Part shown: positions 48,101-60,100 of the stretch, one piece after another
Position numbering within the stretch: the first letter of the stretch is position 1
How the letters are laid out: every line of letters begins with the position of its first letter
Assembly (NCBI GenBank): GCA_000934455.1
Contig: KN887116.1
Span: 29,570-93,569, forward strand
From: Apostichopus parvimensis
Taxonomy: Eukaryota > Echinodermata > Holothuroidea > Aspidochirotida > Stichopodidae
DNA: 64,000 nucleotides
Direction of reading: 5' to 3'
Notes under the pieces: generated by a model
What the model was told of the DNA's origin: nothing
What the model saw: the letters and a program-made list of their open reading frames with translations, nothing else
Database searches by the model: none
Translations under genes and position numbers: made by a program

Positions 48101-51100
48101 ATACAGAAAGTCACAGAAGGTTGTAAAAAAAATTTCAAACACAAATATAAGTTAATTAACAGTTACATTGTCTGGTTTGATTGGATCTGGTAAGCAGAAT
48201 ACAACCTTACCTGGCGATAGGAAAGATAAAACAAAAAGTTAACAGAAACTCACACCAGATTGTCAAAATAGTTTTGGGTTTAAAACTTTCAATTTTCAGA
48301 CCCAAATATTAGTTATTTAATAGTTACATTGTCTGATTTGGTTGGGTCTAGGAAGCAGAATACAGCCTCACACAAATATAGGAAAGATAAAAAACAAAGA
48401 TACAGAAACTCATAGCAGGTTTGTCAAAAGAGTTTTGGGTTTAAAGTTTTCAATTTTCAGACACAGATATTAAAAATAAAGGTCATATATTTATAATATG
48501 CATTCACATTATTACTTCAGTCTGAACAGACATTCATGCACACTTGTCTGTATGTCCAGTGCATTAAGTTCAGTCCTCTAAAATGTGTAATATTTAATGA
48601 GATGAAGCTAATTTTGCCTCTAGAATGGTCCTAAGTACTAAAAGTTTGGCTAAATTGAAATTCTGTGCTGATATTGCAATATTACGTACCAAGAGATCTA
48701 TAGTATAGTATTGTTTGCATATTTCAGACAACACCGCTTTCACCATTGTTAATTTACTCTTGAATCGACACTACTTTAATTAGGATGCGAAGCGGGAGCA
48801 GTTTCTCTCATTCAAGTATTAACTTAATCGTTAAAATGATACCCAAAAGGAAACTTGTTCTTCACTCTGCCAGAAAAAAAGAAAAAAAAAAGACGTCCAT
48901 TAAGTGAAATTTTATTTCAAATACCCTAGGGCAATATTGCTTAAATTTGCACTTTAAATGGTTAAGTCACATGTGGGTACTAGCTATATCACGTTGAAAT
49001 GATTTTCACTCTCTTGGAATGACAATGCATTATTCATACGTTGATAGTGGAGTTCAATTGGTTTGTTGATGCACGCACGAAACTATGTCTCATATTGAGT
49101 GTGCCACGCATGTCAGATGACGGAGAGAAACATGTAGACGTTTGATAGATTCAAGGAGGTTGGCCTGAAAGTCTGTCAGCTAAAATCTCAAGAGGTTTTT
49201 TTACGTTACGCATTAAAAAAAAGGTTGTATAAACATGTTCCTTATGAGAAAACATTCTGATTTGATGTGGGGGACTAAGAGTATTATCCAAAGCTATGGT
49301 CGAAAGAAGGAGATTGTTTTAGTATTTTGCATTTGATGTGGTGTGGAATATTTTGACATCTCAGGTTTCATAAACTGCTTTTCCAAAGTGTCTCGATTTA
49401 AATAAACATGATCCCTATTTGAAATCCATTTTGTGTTAAAATTTCTTGCTTATAAATGTTGCAACTTCTTTAGTGCATGTTACAGCTTGGATTTCACAGG
49501 GACCTTATTCTCTATTGAGATATACTGGTTGCCTTTTCCAAAATGATCAAAATTGAATTCCTGTTTGTAGTCCCTCTCATGTATCTTTTAAGTAGTATAG
49601 TACTAGTGAGTTTTGACAACCTAAACCCAAGTGGCTATGCCAGATGACTCTTTATAATGAAGTGGAATCGGGATGGAATAATGAACAGTCTACAAACTCA
49701 CCACTGTGTATTATCATATGTCATTAGCCTGTCAACATTTTGCCCAAAATTAAAAAAATCTTTTCAAGAAAGGACATTCTGCTGAACTTTAACGTAAGAA
49801 AAGAATCAGATCTTGAGGGGGGGGGGGGGGGGTGTCCACCGAGCCAAAAATTATGAAGAGGAAGTTTTAAATGTACAGTCCTTTCTTCAAGAGGTCTTCA
49901 ACTATGAAGGTTTCCCAGTTTTAAGAAAACAGTGCCATGTTTCAGTGACAGCATGTCAAGCTCAATTCACAGAACACACAGTGTTTGAGAAGTGTTTGGT
50001 CTGCACTGGCAAAATGTGTTTGAAATGTTAGGAAACCCCAGGTTGTAAGCAACATGGTGGTATGTAAGGATCCTAAGGCAATTGTAAGTTTAGCATAGAT
50101 TGAAGAGTATAACAAGAAATGGGTAGGAGAGTGTAGGGTCAAAAAGTAGTCTCGGGGGTTGGGGGGGGGGGAAGTGGGACGAAGAATAATTTATTCATGT
50201 GAAGTCATAATGAAGGAAAATTAAAGACTTCAGAAAGTGGCCCGGTGACATAATTGTGTCGTCGTCGTCTGATCTATAACTGGTGATCTGAAATTTCCAT
50301 CCATAGGTTCTAATCAAGAGACTCAGACTTCGGCAAAAGAATAATCTCTCCCATGTTATTACATATCACTGGTATATACCACTATATACTGACTTAATCG
50401 GTATACGTTATATCGTAAACAAGATAAGTATGGATCAGTATGAATGCAGTATGAACGGTATTTCTCTTATTTTCCAATCTTCCGCATTTCCTCAACATTG
50501 TAGCTTCAACATGTGTCTTTTAAGTAGAAACTGTTTGTTTTGTGATGTAGCATAGCTAAAACCATCTATCCAATGGCTGCATCTTTTATCTGAGTACATT
50601 CTGTGAGTTAAATCCCATCTAGTGTCTATCTACAATCCTATTGGATTTACATACGTGTACAGTAGATTTGTCCTCGGTGTGCAGTGGAGAGGAGAGCAGT
50701 GTTATTGTGACAATACTTGTCTGGAAAACAAAAGGTTATTGAATCTTAAAGAACATTAACCCTTGGCAGGAGGAAATGGCTTCAGTTATTACAAAATGTC
50801 ACTTTATGCAACAGACTTTTTAAGAAAGATTTTACCCAGACTGTCTTTATAAGAGTTCCTCCCTGTTGAAGATGTCAAACATTTATAAGAATTTTTTGTT
50901 GTAAAACAGCCTTTTTTCTTATGTCATTTCATAAGCCAGTTGCCACTTCCATAACTGTGTGAACAAGTACAATGTACTATACCTCGATGAGGAATTGAAA
51001 TTCAATATCAATTGCTGATTGCTTAAACTCGAGTGGCGATTGTTGAACTCGAGAGCATCTGGCAAGGAAAGAGATCAAAAGTACATGCCTTTCAAAAATC

Positions 51101-54100
51101 CTTTAAGGTTTTTATGAGGATTGTCATACGAAGAGGTATATCAACAACAAATTTGGACGGGAAAAAAAATGCAAGCAAAAAATTCATGATGAGTGATGTA
51201 AGACAAAACGATATCTCCATACATTGTCATCTTTTGTACATATTAGGTGGCTGTTCCGGGATGGACTCTTACCCAAGAAAACCATCTTTGTTGGATATGC
51301 TCGATCCGTCCTGTCCATTGAAGATATCAAGAAGAAGACAAAACCTTACATGAAGGTAGGAAATTATCAGCTAGGAGAATGTAAAAATTATCCTGTCCTT
51401 ATCCACAAAGTTCTGATACTCTGTCCCAGTCCCCCCAAGACAGTGGTACCCAGCTCAGACTGATAGAGGGGACCAGACCTGAGAGGTCACTGAGGTCACT
51501 GAAAATGATGGTTGTCACCCATCAATAATAGAAGACCCCTCCCCGTCCCCCAAAACAGTGGAGATCACACTCACATGAAAGAGATAATATGCACGAGAGT
51601 AGTTGGCGTATAATGGTGGATGTCACCCTTAAATATAAGGTAACACCCACAATAGTACAGGTGACCGCCTTGGTGACCGCCTTGGTGATGGTAAGGACAA
51701 CGATAGAGGAATGCCTAATGATGTACTTGGCCCACACATTAGTGATCCCTTCCTGCAGTGGAGGTCACCACCACATTGGCCAAGGTATACAAAATGATAT
51801 ATGTAATCCTGTATCACCTCCCCTTCACCATTCCCCCCCCCCCCCACCTACCCTGCAATATTAATTTCTTCAGGTTCAGTAAGTTGTTATAACATAAAAA
51901 CTACCCAGAAATTGCTTTAAACCAATTGCTACTCTGGATGAAATGCCTTCAATACAAGGTTCAAAAAGAGAGGTAAAAAGAGAGAGAGTATTATACAGAT
52001 CAAAAGTGCCGACAGTAGCTGTCACTTCTTGAGAATTTATGCCTCTTTTCTTTACATCGCATTGTAAACAAATAGTCATTTTAATCTAGTCCAGGTTAAA
52101 TTTTATTTGATGGTGATACCAGCGTATTACAGTGTCTGCATACATTACAGTACTTCCTTGATAATTGCATTTATCAGTAGCGTGTACTGTATTTACCATT
52201 ATTATTGCTGCTTGCACAGCTAGGGCATGAACAGCATTCAGAGTAGCAAAGTTCACATCTAGTAGGAAGGAAATGGTATAATACTGTCTGGTCCATGCAC
52301 AAATAAAGAAGAAGGTTTAGTACCAGTGTACCAGGAACTATATATCACAGAGCTACTGGTTGACATATTGTATGTACAGTGATCATATACCAGGCATATG
52401 ATTAACATATGTATGGTGTAACCTTTAACCTTAACATAGTCATAAANNNNNNNNNNNNNNNNNNNNNNNNNNNNNNNNNNNNNNNNNNNNNNNNNNNNNN
52501 NNNNNNNNNNNNNNNNNNNNNNNNNNNNNNNNNNNNNNNNNNNNNNNNNNNNNNNNNNNNNNNNNNNNNNNNNNNNNNNNNNNNNNNNNNNNNNNNNNNN
52601 NNNNNNNNNNNNNNNNNNNNNNNNNNNNNNNNNNNNNNNNNNNNNNNNNNNNNNNNNNNNNNNNNNNNNNNNNNNNNNNNNNNNNNNNNNNNNNNNNNNN
52701 NNNNNNNNNNNNNNNNNNNNNNNNNNNNNNNNNNNNNNNNNNNNNNNNNNNNNNNNNNNNNNNNNNNNNNNNNNNNNNNNNNNNNNNNNNNNNNNNNNNN
52801 NNNNNNNNNNNNNNNNNNNNNNNNNNNNNNNNNNNNNNNNNNNNNNNNNNNNNNNNNNNNNNNNNNNNNNNNNNNNNNNNNNNNNNNNNNNNNNNNNNNN
52901 NNNNNNNNNNNNNNNNNNNNNNNNNNNNNNNNNNNNNNNNNNNNNNNNNNNNNNNNNNNNNNNNNNNNNNNNNNNNNNNNNNNNNNNNNNNNNNNNNNNN
53001 NNNNNNNNNNNNNNNNNNNNNNNNNNNNNNNNNNNNNNNNNNNNNNNNNNNNNNNNNNNNNNNNNNNNNNNNNNNNNNNNNNNNNNNNNNNNNNNNNNNN
53101 NNGGTCTTTTCCTATTTGATGAATCCCAACACGGTGTTAATCTTAACTTGTATGAACCTTTCCTCGTACAGATCCGGGATGGTGACGAGGCAAAATTGGC
53201 AGAATTTTTCAAGGCCAACCGTTACGTGAAGGGTTCCTACACGGACCCGTCAGAATTTGAACATTTGGGCGAGGTTATATCAGCCTTTGAGAAAGGTGAC
53301 AAGGCCAACCGATTGTACTATCTAGCGCTTCCACCAAGCGTCTACAAAGACGTCACAAAAAACATCCGCCATGGAGCTATGGCCAAAACGTAAATTTCTA
53401 TAGTTCGCTCACTATTTCGCTCATAAATTTTGAGAAAAACCTGCACAGTGTTATTATTTGAATTTCTTTCAGGGTCTGAAGTTTGTTAGCTTTCGAAGCA
53501 TTTTATTTTCTATTATAAGGTCTAAGCTTGTCTTCACTGGAAGTCAACTCTGTGGCTTTGAATATTCTTTATAGTGCATCTTACCATGTGTACAGTAAGC
53601 ATATGTGCATTTGTTGGCACCTCTTTTGCGATCATTCAAGGGTAGACAAATTTTTGTGTCCGTATCAGTGATTAAATTTTTAGGGATATGTGACAATGAC
53701 TCAGAAAGACATATACCAGTTTCTTTCCATGGAACTTTTTAACGAAGAACAAGATATAAAAAAAAACGAAAAATTCAAAGCGATAATGTCTCTGTAATAT
53801 CACATTTTATTGCAGCAAGAAAATGAAGGTGTTTTATTTGCAGGAACACATCCAGTCCGTAGACTCTCTCAAAGTAGAAAAGACTTCTCTTAGGTGTTCG
53901 GGATTTTGTTCAATAAGTCATCATTTCGACCTCTCGTTGAAAACACATTAATGTCCCTCCCCCCCCCTTGGTCTGTAGACTATTGCCGGATGAGACCGTT
54001 TGCATTAATAACAAATCTCTCCAGGAAGCGAGTGTTTCACTTCACAGAGAAAACAGCCCATATTCTGTGCAAATAGTACTTTCCTGAAAAGCATACAGCT

Positions 54101-57100
54101 TTCACTTTACCTCTTGTTGTTTTAGCTCAGCTTTCCAAGTGTTATTTCACTTAACAAAGCGATGGGATGATTCTGTTATTTGTTTCTTGCAGGGGTTGGA
54201 CCCGTGTCATCATCGAGAAACCCTTCGGTCGTGACTTACAGTCCTCATCAGAACTGTCCACTCATCTCTCGGCCATGTTCAGCGAGGATCAGTTGTACCG
54301 CATCGACCATTATCTGGGCAAAGAAATGGTCCAGAATCTCATGATTGTCAGGTTAGATTTAGGGGTGAATGTGGGTGGACTTTAGGAATATGAAAGGAAC
54401 AGTTAATTCTGGCCTTCCTGATGGGGGGGGGAATGTTACAGGTACCCTTCCCCTTCCTCCAATATTTAAAAGCCCAACCACACATTCTGACAGCCATACC
54501 ATTGAGTGAAATACATCAACTTTTGTGGTTGGATACCAGGAGCTTTGGAGCCCTCTGGGATATTGACTGACTGATTTGGAAAGTTGGTCTCCGTCTAGGT
54601 GACAATGTCCTATTTATTCTGCTATGTTATGAGCTCTAGATTTCAGCTCATCTATGGCAGGATTTTACCTTACTTTGGACTCTGATCGGGGAATATCTTG
54701 ATTTCCTTTCTACTGTGCCTTTTTAACTTTTTTCTTTTCATTCCTCGTCCTGCTATTGTTCAATTATTTTCTCGTCTTGTTGATTCCACGCCCGGTTTAG
54801 ATTTGGCAACAGGATCTTTGGTCCGATCTGGAACCGTGACAGTATTTCCAGTGTCATAATCACCTTCAAGGAACCGTTTGGCACCCAAGGCAGAGGCGGC
54901 TACTTTGATGACTTTGGTATCATCAGGTGAGGTCAGAGGTCAGGTGTTGAAAGTACGACATGGTTAATTCAGGTTGGATTTTGTAGAGTGTGCCCTCATT
55001 GAAACTGACTCATGAGAATTGGCAAAGAATGATATGAGAAGTTAAAATCTAAGAACATGATTTAAAGGTTATTTCTGTAAATCTAGTTATGTGACAATTT
55101 ATTCTTTGTAGCAACAGAAATTTATACTATAATGTTAACATAGAGGTAGGATATGTGCTGTGGAAGGGTAAAGGGCAGGGAGGTGTGGGTGGGATGATGG
55201 GTTGGAACCCAGTGTGTTTGAGATAGCTTGCAATGTCATCACCAGCTTTTTCACCCTGAAGCCATAGTACTGTGCATGTATCGTTGCCAAGGATCACACA
55301 CCGGTTTCATCTTTGGTAACCTAGGTAACCTCGAAAGTAGCAGAGAATGTCTAGAGTCTTTCCATTTATTATAGAAAGCATGTGAATAATTAATGCAAAT
55401 TACATGCAGATTATTAATGCTATGACAAACACATTTTTTAGTTTGTTCAGTTTGATCAACTCTTCTCATTTATTTGCTTCTCTCTTCTGACAGAGATGTT
55501 ATGCAGAATCACTTGTTCCAGATTCTATCTCTGGTTGCCATGGAGAAGCCTGCCTCTACAAGCGCTGAGGACATTAGGAATGAAAAGGTTTTTCCATCTT
55601 TATGATTTTCTAGAGAGGGCTATCTCTTTCTTCCTTAACTTGATGCTTTGCCAAATCGAAAAATGGCAATAAATTATAGACTATACATATCTATTTTTAG
55701 CCATATCTAAGTAAACTTGGTCCTTGAGAAGTACTTATTGTATTACAGCTTATTACAATTGGATTCTTTGACAAGACACTTCTACATTGTATGATATTTA
55801 ACCTTGGTGCATTGCATAAAAGGTATAAACAAATTGCTTTGGTTGAAGAGTATAAAGCAAGAAGGTGACAACTTCTGTTGGGGGAGGGTGGGGGAGGGGT
55901 AGGGGAGGTGTAGGGGGATGTGTAGGGGGAGGTGAGGTGCAGCATTACCTTGAATGTTTGTTTAATTGTGCTTTGTACTTATGTAAGTACATAAAGTGGT
56001 CATTTCAGGGCTGTCCTGTAGAAGCATTGAGACAACTTTTTTCTTTCCATTTCTCTCTGCAGGTGAAAGTCTTGAAATGCATTGAGCCTTTGAAACTAGA
56101 AGACACAGTCCTAGGCCAGTATGTGGGTGACCCTGATGGTGAGGGTGATGCCAGGGAAGGGTACCTAGATGACCCTACGGTACCACGAGGGTCAGTCACT
56201 CCTACATTTGCTGCTGCGGTCTTCAGAATAAAAAATGAGCGTTGGGATGGTGAGTAAACTTGTTTGGACTGCTCCTTTAAGGATTAAAATGAATAATTTT
56301 GTTAGCATGTGGTTTAGAGCCACTCGGTGGCGCCCATCATTTGAGAAGGAGGAAGAGTTGCCAAGCATATCATATTTTGGAGTACCCTCTTATAGCTTCA
56401 AAAACATATATAGGTGCTGAATTATGCTTGGCTAATAAAGGACAAATGAATTTCCTACTCTTAGTTAAGCTATATGCATCCACACTTTGGCCAGTGAACT
56501 TCATGGTTGGGAAGTGAAGGCTCGAAAATTGTTCTTTTAGAACACGAATGGATGGTATGTGTAAGGAATAGATACAAATGACTTTAATCTATCATCTGGG
56601 TGCTTTTGAAACTATTCATAATAATTTGAGCTTTCTTGCTCACTAAGTCAGGTAGGTCAGTTTCCCACAAGACAGGAAAACATAAGACTTTACGGTCTTA
56701 ACTGACATGTTTACAATACATTTCACCTTTATAAAGGACAAATGGTGTCGAAAGTATTAAATCTGAGGGTGCGGTGTTTTTTATGATGGTAAGAAAACAT
56801 GGTTTGGTTAAGTTTAAATGTTTCACATTTAGGCCTACACTGAGGAGTGGAGGTCATCGTCATGGTCAAGTTAGCCTTGAAGTATCATTTTAGAGATATA
56901 GGATATTTTAAAGCTGAATATTTTTGAAAAAAACCAGAATAGGTACAGAAATGTAGAAAGCAATCAAATTTTTCATCACATATCGAAAACAAAATTCTGT
57001 CTAAAAGTGAACGAGTAAGATTCTGTGCTGAAGAACACATACTGTGCAGGTTGACTGAACGTCCTGGTATTGGTTACGTTGATTTTGTTCGTGCTCTACT

Positions 57101-60100
57101 CGAGTCAAACAGGAAAGTTTTAGGTCACAAAATATGAAGCTATAGTAGAATGTTACATTTCCTTTTGCATATCATATTAAGATCATAATTTTTTGCATAT
57201 CAATCCTTAGAAACTGCATTTCAAAACGTAAACATTTTATTTAGCTAATTGATCCTAGTTAATCTTAATTTTTTTAAATTTTTATGATCCTCATTCTTGT
57301 TTTAGAATGTAAAAGTAAGTCTAATGTTTATAAATGTTCTCTGTTGATCAGAGGAAAAGTATGAAATAAAATATAGGGAAATGTATTTTATATAAAACAC
57401 AATAGTGGTTCTGGTAAATGTAAGCACCCTCCATGTTGAATGGAATCACAAACATTAATTATATTATTTTCTTGACTACTAAACGAACAACTTTGTAAAC
57501 TTGTTTTTTATTTGTTATTGTTTATATTTTTTCACAGGTGTGCCTTTCCTTCTCAGGTGTGGCAAAGGTAAATTCACAGCGCGTACTCCCTCACCTCATA
57601 TAACCTATGCATTACCGTATTAACCTCGCTCTAGCATCTGGCAATTGACTGTATGTGTGTGTGGCCATCTCCCTTCCGTAATTGCCAGCCTTCAGCGCAA
57701 GTATCGCTCTTTCATTGCTCTTAATAAAGCTTAAGATTTCAATCACTTTGTGTACTATTATCATTGTTTTTGTATTTCTATTTCATCTGTTCAACGTCCT
57801 GCACGTTTGAATTGCTTTTTGTCAATTAAACGTTTCATTTTTCGTGATTTTCGAACGTTTTTTGGTTGCCAACCTTGATATCTGAAACAAATTAAACTGG
57901 CCTTGTAATCATTCCTCTTTTCACATAATGTCAGTGTGTTTAAGAATTCATTTACATCATTTTCAGGTACAAAAATCTTTATACAATTGGGTATGCACAG
58001 TTTCATGAGAAACAAGGTAGTGCTATTACACTATCATATTTTTAAGTTAAGGCTTGTGGACAGAAATTTTGTTTAATAATTGTTAAGTTTCATTCTCACC
58101 ATATCATAACTGCTATTCACAGCTTTGAATGAAAGAAAGGCCGAAGTCCGAATCCAGTTCGCCGATGTTCCGGGTGATATTTTCAAAGGGGGCTGTAAGC
58201 GTAACGAGCTGGTCATCCGTGTCCAGCCAAATGAAGCTGTGTATTGTAAATTCATGACCAAACAACCTGGTATGTCCTTCAGTCCTGAGGAAACTGAATT
58301 AGATCTCACCTATGGCTCAAGATATAAGGTATTTAGGAATATTCATTACGTCTTACAATTATTGTGCAAAATCTTCAGTCTTGATTGATTAGGTGTTTTG
58401 TAAATTTTTTATTGCGATACCAGTGAAGCTTTCACCAAGACACTATGACCATCTGTCTTTCTGTGTGTCTGCCTGTCTGTCAATCAAAACATTTCTTGAT
58501 TTCTTGCCATAGGCAGCCAAGTATTAAACCTATGCAACCAATTGGTGTGTATGCATGCATGTATTTGTGACTGTGTATATATTTGTGACACCTTGGTTTG
58601 TAAACACAGTAACTCAGAAAGTACAAGGTGGCTCCACTAGATACTGCACATACGGGTCCATGATTACATGAAACTTATTGTTTTTGATTATTGAAATCAA
58701 AGGTCATCTGATTATCAGTAGGGTGCAAAAGACTGTAAATCTTTAATATTCATGATAACTTTGGAAGTAAAGTTTGGATGAAGTTTCATACTTGAGCTGT
58801 AGGTTCACAATAGTGCGAGACTACTGCTGTCAATAAGGATGAAAAGTCTCTGGTTATTAATGGTATTATAAACAGTATAAATGGTATTATATGGTATAAA
58901 TATACGGTATATATGGTATATATGATATATATGGCATATATGGTATTATAAATGGTATTATATGGTATATATATATGGTATATATGGTATTATTAATGGT
59001 ATTATAAACTTAACCCAATCAGCAGTGTGTCTAAGATTTATGATATGTTATTGCTGCTAAAGATTTTATCAAACTCAAATCTAAAGCTTCTGATATCATT
59101 TGTGAGTTTCATCAGATATTCTCACTCTCTTTTGCATGACTATACATTGTATGTTTAAGGTCACCATTTTGCAATACATAACTTACAATTACAAAAAAAA
59201 AACAAAGAAGTGCTTTTTCGTATTCCACTTTCAGGGTGTCGTGATGCCAGATGCCTATGAACGACTGATTCTTGACGTTTTCTCTGGAAGTCAAATCAAT
59301 TTTGTTCGCACGTGAGTTCTTTACCCAAATGTTCCTGCTCGAAAGAGGACCCATCCTCTTGCCCCCCCCCCCCATGCCTGATTAATGTTCTTGCTATATT
59401 TAATGTAGTTAGTAATTATTTATGCAACCTTCTCTTGTTTTAAGTGTCAACGATCAATACCAGCGTGCTTCCAAAAGTTTGTTTACTCTGAAGGGAATAC
59501 AATCTGCTGCCTCTCTGTACTTTGGTCGTTAACAGTTCTTGGGGAAAAACAGACCCAGTAAAACTTGGGCATTTTAGGTGTCTGAAATATTATTACTGGG
59601 GACAAAATGAGTAAATTTGGGCCATTTTCAAATTTGTTTGATTACCGTCAAATAACTTGAAATGACAAATTTATCCATCTGTTACTGATATAAATGTAAC
59701 CTTGTCTTGGTTTAAATGCCTTGATTATCAAAAAGTCAGATAAGAAGGTTCAGGAAATAATGATGCAAACTTAAACAGCCAGAACCAAGTGGAAAGACAC
59801 CTGACTATTAATCATTTACTTCATACACAGGGATTTTCTCCCTTTTGTGAGCCTAATCATATATGTTGTCAGACAGACATGCTCTACCATGTAATCCACA
59901 ATGTTTCAGCTTTATTTCAGCTTTGTTCCCCCTTTTTTTTTTTGTCATTCACTTGACTCTGGTATATCTCACAGCATTCATACGTTCAGATAAGTTTGTA
60001 ACTCTCAGAAACTGTTGAAATTTCCCACACTTTAGCAATGACTTTAGTTTCAAGTCAGGCCGAACACAGCCACCATCTTTATCAATTCAACCATTCAATT

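Larger units (their letters stand above)
40608..51246. other. G6PD intron 3 (10.6 kb)
   Basis: Bounded by GTAAGG after exon 3 and CATATTAG before exon 4. It contains the T-poor tract (41092-42140), a purine-rich tract (42180-42510), a C/T-rich simple tract (43440-43505), a three-copy satellite (48023-48476) and G homopolymers at 49819-49832 and 50160-50171. No exon of another gene is recognised on either strand. Confidence 0.6.

Noticed and set aside
52259-53218. Open frames of 319 and 236 codons across 52.3-53.2 kb
   Set aside because: They consist almost entirely of translated N bases from the assembly gap.
55865-56257. 130-codon open frame running from intron 8 into exon 9
   Set aside because: Its first 66 codons are G-rich intron. 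Only the part from 56063 belongs to G6PD.
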